From positions 49,076,644 to 49,140,643 of the forward strand of contig NC_037689.1 in the NCBI RefSeq assembly GCF_003255815.1: DNA of 64,000 nucleotides. The letters run 5' to 3'. The translations under genes and the position numbers were made by a program. The number at the start of each line of letters is the position of its first letter. Position 1 is the stretch's first letter. Of this stretch, positions 36,165 to 47,515 are shown in pieces. The DNA is from Theropithecus gelada. Lineage: Eukaryota > Chordata > Mammalia > Primates > Cercopithecidae. The notes beneath the pieces are model-generated. The model saw nothing but the letters and a program-made list of their open reading frames with translations. It ran no database searches and was not told the origin of the DNA.

Positions 36165-36541
36165 AAACTATCTGGGGCACACCAGATAGTTTATGCTAAA
36201 TATGTGTTTCAGTGCTAAATATCTGCTTTTGTATGTCTGGCACTTTAGGACATGTATCATTTTGACCTCTGTGGGGGCTGGAACTGAGTAGCAAAGGTCA
36301 ATGATCCAGACCCTCCATGGTTCTATGACCAAGGCTGGTAACACTTTGCATGTGCTGTGTCACATATCACGTGCTGGAAGAATTAAACACTGTTCATATA
36401 ACTCTGCAGGGAGAGGATAGCTGTAAGCTTCAGTCTGGTTTCTTTTGGACTCTCTCCCTATGTGCCTTTTCCCTTTGCTGATTTTAATGTATACCCTTTT
36501 GCTGTAAAACAAAAACTGTAATTATGAGTATAATAGCTTTT

Positions 36542-36720
36542 GTTTTATTCTTTGTTATTTATTTTTATTTTTGGACATGGGGTCTTGCTCTGTCACTCAG
36601 GCTGGAGTGCAGTGGCATGATCATAGTTCACTGCAACCTCAAACTCCTGGGCTCTGGGAATCCTCTCACCTCAGCTTCCCAAGCAGCTAGGCCTGTAGAT
36701 GCAAGCCATCATGCCCAACT
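36542..36720 (-). repeat. Alu monomer (FRAM-like), perfect TSD
   Basis: About 150 bp of antisense Alu monomer preceded by a T-rich tail, flanked by perfect 13-bp duplications TATAATAGCTTTT (36529-36541 and 36721-36733). Confidence 0.92.
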
Positions 36721-37090
36721 TATAATAGCTTTTCTGGGTTCTGTGAATTATTCTAACAAATCATCTATCCTGAGAGAGTTCTTGGGGATCCCTGGTACAC
36801 CAAAGAATAAATGATGTCCAAATGTGAACACACTTTACCTAATTCAAATAACATGAGAGTTACTTAAAATTTCCAAACTGTTGCCTGAAATCCAGAACAA
36901 CATCTGCAGAGGTATCCTTGACCCCATGTTCCTGGCTTAAATATGCCATGATAGTCCAGAAAAATAACATCGCAATTTCCAAAGATTAGGGCTGTAGCAA
37001 AGAATCAACCTTCTGGAGTAAAGCAAGGCATCAGATTTAGAAGATATTTTTGACTAATGGAGTTTTATATATCAAGGAGGCCAATATCGA

Positions 37091-37255
37091 CCAATTCATT
37101 GAGTAATTGAACATAGCATTCCTTTTGATCTGCTTGGTTTATGCAGGCCAAGTGTAACTGGGGAGGGATTATCTTCACTTAAGCCTCCTAAATTGAGGTC
37201 TCAGGAAGTGTAATTCCCCAAGGTAAAATGGAATGCAAATTTTCAACACAATGGC
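37091..37255 (+). repeat. Continuation of the element past the array
   Basis: 'ccaattcattgagtaattgaac..', 'tttatgcaggccaagtgtaactgg' and 'gattatcttcacttaagcctcc' are absent after the joint of units 1-4 but recur at 16630-17255. This shows that the array joint cuts through this element. Confidence 0.55.
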
Positions 37256-37514
37256 ATAACCAACCAAAATCCCAGGAGGGATAATACTTACTTTGCTGTC
37301 TTGTTATTCAAGGATCCTTACCTGACTACTCAAGTTTGGAGACTCCAGGGAAGTCAGTATCTCTTCATTCTATCATTCAACGGAAACTTGTTTGTGCAGA
37401 CAAAAAGCACACCTTTGACAGCTTTAGTCCTTTCTGCATTGAGAAATTCCTGTTTGTTTTTCATGCTTAGGGAAACATTCAAGGAATGTTTTTCAGACCA
37501 TTTTAATGGAATAT

Positions 37515-37760
37515 AGCATAAAGGCTAAGAGTATAGTCTCTGGACCCATATTGTCTGGATTCCAATCCTACATGCACTAATTACTACTTGTGTTAATTTG
37601 GGTATGTTTCTTACCTTTTCTAAGCCTTATTTTCTTCATCTGTAAAATGAAGATCATAGTATTCACCCTTATGGTGTTTTCGAGTACTATTGAATCAATC
37701 CAGGTAAAACACTTAGTACCCAGAAAATAATAATCACTCAATAAATGTTAAATATCATTG
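37515..37760 (+). repeat. MIR, sense
   Basis: 'taaaggctaagagtatagtctctgg', 'gattccaatcctac', 'ttttcttcatctgtaaaatgaagat' and 'caataaatgttaaatatc' follow the MIR order. A (cattat)-like run follows at 37755-37780. Confidence 0.85.
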
Positions 37761-38059
37761 TCATTATCATTATCATTAGTCAATCTTCATTTTAATCTCA
37801 GTAGCACTTTTAAAGATTTTGATCCTGTAACTGCTATGACATGTCTTCTAAATGTCATTATATATTTTAGCTGCCTTTTCCTGGTCTCATTTTCATGATC
37901 AATCTCCTTTACTAGGGCAGTAAATAATAAATACACCATGCCTCAATCCCAGGACACCAATTTCTTCTTGTGTTCTTCACAGTTGTCTTGAGAAGTCTGG
38001 TTTATTTCCACCCTTCAGTTGGCAGTTTACATACTGGTAACTCCCAAAATTTATCTCTC

Positions 38060-38420
38060 TGTCACCAACCCCTATTCTGAACTCCACATCTCAGTATCCA
38101 ATGGGAATTCTTGCCATCTCCACCCAGTTGAATAAAAGGCATTCTAAAATCATATGAATAATACGTAAATGCAAAAATGAGATTTTTATCTCTCATCTCT
38201 GTTTTTCTCATACTCACTGCTATTTCCGTGATTGCGGTCACCAAGCCATTTCCTTATGCAAGCCAAAATCTAGGGGTCAAGATTAATACACTCTCTCACC
38301 TATTGTATCCAATCCATTACAAGGTCCTATATAATTCTCATATATTTCCATATGTTAGCATCTCAACTGTGAAGACACCAATGGTCAAGTATATATTAAA
38401 CAACCTTGCACCTACAAGAT
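38060..38420 (+). repeat. L2 LINE internal fragment, sense
   Basis: 'actccacatctcagtatccaatgggaattcttgccatctccaccc' and 'ctaggggtcaagattaata..tatccaatccattacaaggtcct' match the L2 3' half (ORF2 end). The match may extend upstream to about 37905. Confidence 0.65.
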
Positions 38421-39984
38421 TGATAAACATTAAACTTTGAAAATCTCCTCATATTCTAAGAATTACTAAGCCTGATTGCTGTCAGTTTCCCAAATTACTA
38501 TGCTACAGGCATTCATATAGCAGTTAATGTTAGTTTCTAAACAAAATTGATAATTATGCTGTTATAGACATTTGGTTTTTAATAAAAATTATACATGAGC
38601 TATAAAAACATAACAAGATTACATGTCACTAAGAACTGATTTGGTTTCCACTAACGAACTATAAGCAGTTACAACTAGATTTTGCGACTTCTTTAGTCAC
38701 TTCTTTTAATGCATGAGCACTCCAGTTAATTATTGAGTTGACTTCATTTACATTTTCAGTGTCTGTCAAAAGGAATATCAACCATGTGTCTCAATAATTC
38801 AATAAATAAAGCACATGACAAAGTTGAGTTTGGATTTTAAGTATAGATTTTATTTAAAAATTAAACTAATAATTTCATGTGAAACATCAAATTAGCTAAA
38901 CATTAAATTAAATTCCTTAATCTGGGGATATCTTGAAGGCGCATTGACTTGTAGCTATACTGAGGAAAAGAATGTAATATATGACGCAAATTTAACTCAA
39001 ATTTATGTTCAAATGACATATTTCAGGATTATTGTAATGCAATAGAAAACTTTTTAATATATCTTATAACATTTGTTATTCTGATAGTTTAGAAAGCCAG
39101 GATTACATAGTTCTGTTAACTCCTTCAAAGGATATTAACATCTTTCATTAAATGAAGGAAGGACAAGGAAAAATATGAATTTGACATCGAACATTATAGC
39201 ACAAAGGTTGAAATGGCTTAGTGGATGAACTTTTCTGATCATTGGTAAAATTAACATTATCTAGACTGTTCTGAATCTGGTGATTTCAGATTTTAGAATC
39301 CTAGAATCTCAATAGAACTACAAATATCCAGCCTAACTGCTTAACTAGTAAAATAATCTGTTTGTAATCTTTCTAAAGCATGGTACCACTTCTACCAATG
39401 CCTTTATAAACAATACTTTATGGGTCCCAAATCACCAAAAAAAAAAAAAAATCTATATTCTGCCATATGGTTTCCAATTGTCTTTCCAAAATTATTTCCT
39501 ACGGTTTTTTTTTTTTTCTCACACACTCCATGTCCCAGACAACAAATTACCAAGTATTCCCTGAACATATACAGAGTCTTCACACCTCAATAGCTTTGTC
39601 TCAACTCTTCAGTAATGCCATCTCATCAACCCCAAATCTAAGTCATCTGTCAAGGTGTCGTTCTGATATCATGTCAAGACTTCATCATAAAGTCACACCA
39701 GACCGCCATATATGACAGTAATTTCTCCCTCCTCTAATGTTCCATCATACCCAGTGACTCATTTAAGTACTCACCACACTCTAATATGCATTAAAATTAT
39801 TTATGCAGAATTCTTAAAATTTAAAGTATTCTTTAAGCAGAACCCTCTTTTGATTTATCATTTGTTTCCCTTTTAACACTGTTTCACTCACTGATTGTTA
39901 ATTCAGTGAATAATTGTCTCACTGACACAGAAAAGGGCAACATTTAAGTGAACTTCAAAGGGAACTATCACTCACTGATTTCAT
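38421..39984. other. Mostly unrecognised; weak L2 near 39500-39770
   Basis: AT-rich. Around 39530-39730, 'caacaaattaccaagtattccctgaacatatacagagtcttcacacc' has weak L2 character. Homopolymer runs at 39439-39451 and 39506-39517. Confidence 0.35.
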
Positions 39985-40302
39985 TTTATTTTTATTTTAT
40001 TTTATTTATTTAATTATTTTGAGACAGACTCTCTCTCTGTCACCCAGGCTGGAGTGCACTGGCACAATCTCAGCTCACTGCAACCTCCACCTCCTGGGTT
40101 CAAGCAATTCTACTGCCTCAGCCTCCCAAGTATCTAGGACTACAGGTGTGCATCACCATGCCCAGTTAATTTTTGTGTTTTTAATAGAGATGAGGTTTTA
40201 CCATGTTGGCCAGGCTGGTCTCGAACTCCTGACCTCAAGTGATCTGCCCACTTTGGTGTCCCAAAGTGCTGGGCTTACAGGCGTGAGCCACCATGCCCGG
40301 CC
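39985..40302 (-). repeat. AluS, antisense, TSD
   Basis: Full antisense Alu with a (ttatt)n-type tail, flanked by perfect 10-bp duplications CTGATTTCAT (39975-39984 and 40304-40313). Confidence 0.95.
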
Positions 40303-40313
40303 GCTGATTTCAT

Positions 40314-40930
40314 GTTAATAAATATAAGTGTTTCTTTGCTGAATATAAAGTGTAACTCTTATAATATATTTAGATTGCATTTAGAAATCATCATGCATCA
40401 GATTCAGAATGGTGAAACAGTTAGGAGCCACAATGTAATTGCCAAAACAATAACATAGTTTAATTCTTTATCCTTACTCTTAAAAGACCATTGAAAGAGA
40501 TACAATCATAATGACCTAAGTAATGGAGTAATGTATTTAGATTTTTATCTGATCTTGGCAAATGCAATATTTCATTCATTAATGTATTTAGGGAAAAACC
40601 CTATATTGTTAAAGTTGTACATTATTTTCCTATGGAAGAAGGCCTAGTACAAAAATGAGGAACAGAATATTTTTCAAAAAAGTGGTGTTTCCCTGCCTTT
40701 TCCTACCCCTGCTGACCAATTTGCTCCACAAATATCTATTTTGAAATGTGTGTGGTTTGGTCCTAATAAGGTTACCTTCTCATTAACCAAAATGACTCCA
40801 AAAGGCATGGGGAGGAATAAAGAACAATGCAATCATAACAGAATTTCGGAAATTAAGATTTCTAGCAATCTTGGCCAACAAATGCTAAATTTGTTATCTA
40901 ATACAAACAGAAGTATGGTAATGGTACATA
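40314..40930. other. No recognised feature
   Basis: Unique-looking AT-rich sequence. Confidence 0.4.
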
Positions 40931-40934
40931 AATA

Positions 40935-41560
40935 GACTAATAAAATGGAAGAGTTAGCCCAGAAATAAACCCTAGTATACATACAATTTTAAGATATGTG
41001 TAAAATCCTCAGCTCAGTAGGCAGATCTATTATTTATTAAATAATACTAGGATAAATAGTTGACTATAGGAAACAATACTATTTACTTTTAAGATACCAA
41101 CATAAATATTTTGTTTTAAAGAGATAAATAGTTAAAAAACATAAATATGACTGATTGTCATATTGTAGATATTTGAGCAACAGATTGGAAGAGAAAACTA
41201 TAAAAATCTAAATACATTAAAATAAATTTGGTTTCTTAAAAATTTCAAGTTCACTTTGAATCTTAGAGAATGTCATTGTGCAAATTACAAAGATAAAGAC
41301 AAATAGAGTGACTTGGTCTGTGATGCAAAGAAAGCATGATAATAAAACCTACAGAAGGATGACCTTTTAAAATATATACTTAAGGTTAAAATGCCCTTCT
41401 ACTTAGTAATATTTTTTAAAAACCAAATAAACTGAAAGGAAATGTGAGAGATTTTTCTTATAACTGCTATAGCCAAGACTTAGACTTGGGAATGGCATAG
41501 AAAGAATATTGTTAGAACAATTAAAATAGGGGGAAAGGCAAAAAGATGTTTCTCTGTTCT
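40935..41560 (+). mobile_element. Old L1 ORF2 fragment
   Basis: 'aatggaagagttagcccagaaataaaccctag' and 'ggaagagaaaactataaaaatctaaatacattaaaataaatttgg' follow L1M ORF2 order. Highly decayed. Confidence 0.55.
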
Positions 41561-41741
41561 AGGAAGAGGATCTTGATCATACTACGTTCTGGTGTTTTTG
41601 ACATTTTCTCAGGATTATGAGACAGGATAATTATATTCGTTTGCCAGTAAAGTTAGTTGAGGCTTGCAGAAATTTAATTACTTGCTCAAGAACTCTTTAA
41701 ACCTCAATCCTAGGTTTGGACCCTTTCACTGTGATTGCAGG

Positions 41742-42351
41742 TGCTGGGCCTCAGAAAACAATATCCCACAATGAAAGCTTCAGAAGCAGCCTGAGACACA
41801 AAAGCTTTCCTATGACCTTGTCCTGTCTTTCTGTGTCTCAGTCCCTTTCTCCCCCAGGGCTAGCCACAGAAACTAGAATCCCTCTTCCTCAAGGCAGGTC
41901 ATAGAAACTAGAACCCCTTTTCCCCAAAGCTAGTCATAAAACCTAAAAATATGACTCTTTAATTTCCCTCTGCCTTTCTGTGTAAAAACTGGCTATAAAT
42001 AAATTATTTGATCCATATTTTTTTTACTGTAGGTCAAAAGACCTACATTCCAGAAAGGGTCTGCCCCTTACCCAGAAAGAAAAAATGCATGCTCGGAGAG
42101 GCCAAGAAGAATCTAGACAGTCCTTGCTGGATTTTCCCACTAGTCTATTGGCATTGGATCATCTTTTTTGTCCAATCAAATTTCAATACAGTTGTCTATA
42201 CTTTGTTGAACCTAAGCATAAAAATCAATAATTTCCTCTGCTCCCGTGCATGCACGTTAAATACATTTGTATGTCTTTTCTCCAATTAATCTGCCCTTTG
42301 TAATTTGATTTTTCAGTGAACCTTCAGACAGCCAAGCCTTTGGCCCCAACA
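41742..42351 (+). mobile_element. Solo class I ERV LTR
   Basis: 610 bp starting TGCTGGGCCTCAGAAAAC and ending TTGGCCCCAACA, flanked by perfect 4-bp duplications CAGG (41738-41741 and 42352-42355). A TATA-like 'gctataaataa' lies near 41991 and a weak 'gttaaataca' poly(A) region near 42256. It contains a short direct repeat of 'gccacagaaactagaa / gtcatagaaactagaa' (about 41863-41910). The subfamily is uncertain. Confidence 0.88.
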
Positions 42352-42355
42352 CAGG

Positions 42356-43140
42356 AAAATATTATTTCCAGTATACCAACAACTCTGCATGGCTTAAGTA
42401 ATCCACAGAAAAATAAACTATAGCAAGTTTATAAAATAGAAAATAAACTACAAATATGATTACAAAATGCTATACCAGTATTTATAATTGGTGTTTTGGT
42501 GCATTCAAAACAAGAAAAAGTCCAGTTCCCAGCAGGCATCTCTTCCAGGGAAATGAGCTGAATCAAATCAGATGAAGCATATGTCTTAGTGGTAATAAGG
42601 TCTCCTTTTTTTTTTTTTTTTGAAATCTAATTCAGTGTTTGTGTATGTGTGTGTGTGTGCGTGTGCGCACGTGCACGTGGGTGTGTGTGTTTCCATACTG
42701 AAAATGTGATTACAAATTGAACAAATTATATAAAAGTCAATGACCCAACAAATTTCATTTTCTCTCTTTAAAGATTGTATTACACAGAAAATTACATTAA
42801 ATCCTACATAAGATAAGCATACTTAATAAATTTTTTAAATGAAAAGCAATATTTTGGCAGAGTCATGCAAGAAATTCTATGTAGCAAATGGTAAAATGAG
42901 AAGATACAAGCTTATATTCATTGCTTAGCAACAATCTAGGATGAATGCCCAGGAAATAATTGCTAACTATCAGAGGCAGGTAAAATTTAGAGGGGATAAA
43001 ATATATCTTTGTTGAAACTTCTGAAGAAAATAATGCTTTGTTGCTGAGCTTAGATCACTTTTGGACAGTGTAGAGGGGCCTGTCTTTATTTCGTAATCTG
43101 TTCCTTCTTCGAGCCCTAATTATTTCAACTGATGTTAAGG
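42356..43140. other. Unrecognised, with a (GT)n tract
   Basis: AT-rich. A T-run (42607-42621) is followed by an alternating GT/GC tract at 42634-42692. Confidence 0.5.
42634..42692. repeat. (GT)n microsatellite with GC-rich centre
   Basis: Alternating purine-pyrimidine run including 'gtgtgcgcacgtgcacgtgg'. Contains self-complementary CACGTGCACGTG-like sequence. Confidence 0.9.
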
Positions 43141-43144
43141 AAAT

Positions 43145-43525
43145 CAAAACATTTCACCTTGTGGGAGCCATAGGTTCTTGGCCTCCTAAGGTTTGCTAAA
43201 AATCACTGACATGAGGTAGATTGATTAATAGGAGAAAAGGCACACAAATTTATTTAACCTGCATACACAGGAGCCTTCAGAATGATAACCCAATGTCCCA
43301 AAGAGTTACAGAAACTTATATACCATCCTGAGGCCACAGTAAAGAATGCAGACTCAGAGCATGACCAGAAACAGGTAAATCAGACTTAAAGGTAAGACAG
43401 GTTAAGAGAAAGAGAAAGAAAGAAGCTTGACTAGCAAAGGTGGCCTTGTTATGTAGATGGAGCCTTCCCTCAGAGAGAATACATGGTACATGTTTCTTTT
43501 CAGATCTGTTAAAGGTGTCTGACTC
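43145..43525 (-). mobile_element. Possible ERV LTR, antisense
   Basis: 'attaataggagaaaaggcacacaaatttatttaacctgc' has the look of the antisense of an LTR 3' part (poly(A) signal read as ttatt). No boundaries or duplication found. Confidence 0.35.
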
Positions 43526-43530
43526 TAAGG

Positions 43531-45180
43531 GAGGCAGAGCAAGATGGACAAATAGAATCTTCCAGTGATCACCCTCTCTGCAGAATCACCAAATTGAATG
43601 ACTATCCACACAAAAAAGCACTTTCATAAGAACCAAAAATCAGATGAGGTACCAGCTCAGCTGCAATGGGATAGAACACCATAAGGGCTTCTGGGATTCC
43701 CAATTCCAGACCTTGGCTCCTGGATGGCATTTCTGGACCTTCTCAAGGCCTGTGGGAAGCCCCCGCTACCCTGAAGGGAGAGTCCCAAGCCTGGGAGCAC
43801 TCACCACAAGCTAAGTAAAGAACCCTTGGGACTTGAGTAAATGGTCGTAGCCAAGCAGTACTCACCATGGGATGGGGATGGTGGTAGCCCTGGGGAGAGA
43901 CTCCTCTGCTTTAGGAAACGGGAGGCAAAAATGGGAAGGAATTTGTCTTGCAGCTCAGCCACAGTACAATAGAGCACCAGGTAGATACCTAGGGCTCCCA
44001 ACTCCAGGACCTGGCTCCTGGGTGACATCTCTGGACCTGCCCAGGTCCAGGGTGAACTAGCTGCCCTGAGGGGAAGTACACAAGCATGGCTGGATTTTCC
44101 AGTTGCTGACTGTAGAGCCCTTGGGCCTTGAGTGAACATAAATGGTAGCCAGGCAGTGGTGACTGTGGGCCTTGGGTGAGACCCAGTGCTGTGCTGGCTT
44201 TTAGTATGAACCAATGCAGTCCCAGTGCTGGTGGCCACAGGAGTGATTGTGTCACCCTTCCCCCAGCTCCAGGAAGCTCAGCACAGAGAGAGACTCTGTT
44301 TGGGATAAAGTAAGGGAAGAAAACAAGAGTGTTTGTCTGCTAATCCAGGGAATTTTCCTGGATCTTAATTAACAACACCAAAGCAATACCTCTATAAGAC
44401 TGCAAGAGCCACAGTATTACTGTGCTTGGGGTGCTCACTAATGCAGATACTGCTGCAGTGACTAAAGACTTAGGTCACACCGAAGTCCCTTTGAATACCT
44501 GGAAAGCTTTCCCAAAACTACAAAGAATACAAAGATACCTAATTCTTCAATGCCCAGACACCAAAGAACATCCACAAGCCTCAAGACTATCCAGGAAAAC
44601 ACATCCTCACCAAATGAATAAAGAAAGCACCAGTGACCAAGCCCAGAGAGACAGAGATATGCGACCTTTCACAAGAACAAATGAAAATATCTGCTTTGAG
44701 GAAGTTCAACAAAATTAAAGACAACACAGAGAAGGAATTCGGAATTATATCAGATAAATTAAACAAAAAGATTGAAATATAAAAAGAATCAAGCAGAATT
44801 ATTTGAGAAATGAAATTGACATACTGAAGATTGCATCAGCGTCTCTTAACAGAAGAATTGATTAAGCAGAAGGAAGAATTAGTGAGCTTAAAGACAGGCT
44901 ATTTAAAACAACAGAGTCAGAGGAGACAAAAGAATAAAGAAGAATAAAGCATGCCTACAAGAGCTAGAAAACAGCCTAAAACGGGAAACTCTAAGAGGTA
45001 TTGGCCTTAAAGAGAAGGTAAAGAGAGAGATGGGGGTAGAAAGTTTATTCCAGGGGATAATAACAAAGAACTTCTCAAACCTAGAGAAAGATATCAATAT
45101 CCAAGTATAAGGTTATAGAACACTAAGTAGATTTAACCCAAAGAAGACTACAGCAAGGCATTTAAAAAACATTTAATTAA
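43531..45180 (+). mobile_element. L1 5'UTR and ORF1 (L1PB/L1MA-like)
   Basis: Begins with the L1 5' end 'gggaggcagagcaagatggac' and a GC-richer 5'UTR (to about 44690), followed by ORF1 sequence ('gagaaggaattcggaattatatcag', 'gaattagtgagcttaaagacaggctatt', 'agatatcaatatccaagta'). ORF1 is broken by frameshifts and stops. The match ends near 45180, before ORF2. The 98-codon frame at 44422-44718 spans the UTR/ORF1 border, and the 145-codon minus frame at 43801-44238 is antisense UTR. Neither is a gene. Confidence 0.88.
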
Positions 45181-45279
45181 ACATAATAAAAAGTCCAGAA
45201 ATATGGCCAGTGAATTTTGGACATCGGTGCCAGCTAATCTAATGGAATAAAGAAGAGTTGTTTTAAAAGGTATTATAAC

Positions 45280-46200
45280 AATTGAATAACCAAATGGAAA
45301 AATGTACCTGGATGCCAATCTTACATTACATAAATTTATTCGAAATGGATCTTAGGCCTCAATATAAAAGCAAAAATTATAAAATTATAAAACTTACAGG
45401 ATAAAATATTTCAATCCTTGCTGTAGGGAAAGATTTCTTAGAATACAAAAAGATAAATTGTATTTTATCAAATATAAAAAAGAACTTTTCCTAAAAGTCA
45501 AGAAATGAAAGACAAGTCATAAACCTAGAGAAAATACTAACAATACATTTACCTGAACAAAGAGCTTGTATCTGGAATACATAAAGAATGATTCCACTTG
45601 ATACTAAAATGACTACTAAATATTGCGCAACATTCATGGTTAAATATTTCAGTAAAAGATATTCAATAAGCTCATGAATAAGTTCCCAACACTTTTACTC
45701 CTCAGCAAGATACAAATAAAATCCACAATTCAGATACCAATTCACACCTTCTATAATGTCTGCAATTAAAAAGTGTCACAAAACCAAAAGCCGGCATGGA
45801 TATGGAGCAACTGGTGCTTCATATACTGATATTAGGACTGAAAAATGGTACAGGGACTTCGAAAAACATTTTGGCAGTTTCTCAATAAGTTAAACACACA
45901 CCACCATATGATCCAGACCTTCTACTTCCAGCCCTTCTATTTACTCCAGAGAAATGAAAGCTTATGTTCATACAAAGACTTCTAAAAACTATGTTCACGG
46001 CCACTTTCTGTACAACAGTAAAAATGTGGAAAGAACCGAAATGTCCATCATTTGGTAAATGAGTAAACAATATGTGGTATAACTATAACTATACAATAGA
46101 ATTCAGATTCAACAATGAAAAGGAACTGATTTTCTCATACACACAAAAGCATGCACCCACTTCAAATACATTTTTCCAAGTGAAGGAAGCAAATTGGACT
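45280..46200 (+). mobile_element. Old L1 ORF2 C-terminal region (L1M)
   Basis: 'cctagagaaaatactaacaatacatttacctgaac', 'cagataccaattcacacc', 'aaaacattttggcagtttctc' and 'aagaaccgaaatgtccatcatttgg' follow the L1 ORF2 order at high divergence. Older than the L1 5' part just upstream. Confidence 0.8.
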
Positions 46201-46329
46201 ACATATTTGTATCTATCAATTTACATGAAATTGCCATATATAAATTACCATTTAAACTTATGTCTACAGATACAAAATAAAGATCATAAATATATCAAAA
46301 CAACCTTTAGTAACATGCCATCATGAGAC

Positions 46330-47515
46330 TATTTCTTTGACTTTTATTAATTACGAATATGGCATGTGCTCTGTGTAAAACTTCCAAAACAAGGAAATGA
46401 ATATTTCTTTGCAAAATAACCATAATTAGCCATCAAATGTATATATTACCAAATGCAAACATATACATATATTTACATACATAACATTTATAAATCTAGG
46501 CACATATTTGGAAGTTTATAATTTGTCCTTTTTACTGATAATGTAACTTGAAGATATTTTTCAGAAATATGTATAAATTTACCTGAAATATTATAAAAGT
46601 TGTACAGAAGTCACAATATGGACACACTATAATTTATCTCACAACTGTTTTGTCTTTTATGCATTGATACTCTTTTGCATGTATTTAAGTTAGTTGTGTC
46701 AAATACAGTCCTAGAAGTAGAATTAACATGCAAAAGGCATGCAAATTTTAAAACTTTGCTGGATCATCAAATTTATTTCCAGAAAGAGAGTAACATTTTA
46801 AACTCCTTTCATACTCTGATACTAGGGTAAAAATATAAAATGTATCTTAATCATATTTAATATACTTATCAATCTTTTATATTTTTTGTATCTATTTTTG
46901 ATTCTTTTTCCTAATATCGTTTGTTAACTAGGCTATAATTTTATTATTTGAAATACCAAAATTATTACACTTTAAGCATACATATATGTATATTTTCTTT
47001 TTACTCTCACTTATGTACTATACATTGTTTCTGTATTGATTCAGATTTGAGCTATCTTATATAAAGTATATAAACTACTTTGCCAAAGTTGAATGTTATT
47101 AAATATTACATAATTATTATAGATACAAGCTTTTTGCCATAGTTAATACAAATGTCACTTGATTTTCTTTATGGAAGATTTCGGGTGCTCTTATATAATT
47201 TCTCATCCAGGTCAACATTATCATCATCACCATTTATAAGGAAAAGGGTTAGTATTTTAATATTTTGCTCAGAACTATGCTTATATTTTTAACATTTTTA
47301 AATAATTTGTTCAAATCTGTATTATAATAAGAAAGAAACCTGGATTTCTTTGTCTTTTGTTATTTTTATGCTAGCTTTTCCTTTGCTTAATTTTGTTTTT
47401 ACTGTCAGTGAAATCATTTTATTTATATGAATTAATTAGTTTATATAAATAATTTTAATTAAAAATAGCTATAAAGTTTTGAAATACTTTAGCATACTAT
47501 ATATTTGACATACAC
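46330..47515. other. No recognised feature, very AT-rich
   Basis: Long AT-rich stretch with no repeat that I can name. Confidence 0.4.

Larger units (their letters stand above)
32965..37090 (+). repeat. Tandem array unit 5 with six later insertions and a deletion
   Basis: Starts 'ggagctggctttgag' and ends near 'ggaggccaatatcga'. Landmarks: 'ggagaaaatacatgcc' (33773), 'ctgcaaagcagtggtgactgc' (34140), MER5-like segments (34535-34955), 'ggtaacactttgcatg' (36336), 'agcaaagaatcaacc' (36996). It holds a MaLR LTR, AluY, two AluS, a partial Alu and an Alu monomer. About 0.7 kb of the unit is missing at the partial Alu (36168). Adding and subtracting these events gives an original length near 3.1 kb. 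Confidence 0.88.

Noticed and set aside
43801..44238. 145-codon minus-strand frame
   Set aside because: Antisense of the L1 5'UTR; GC-rich L1 UTR sequence often leaves long antisense frames.
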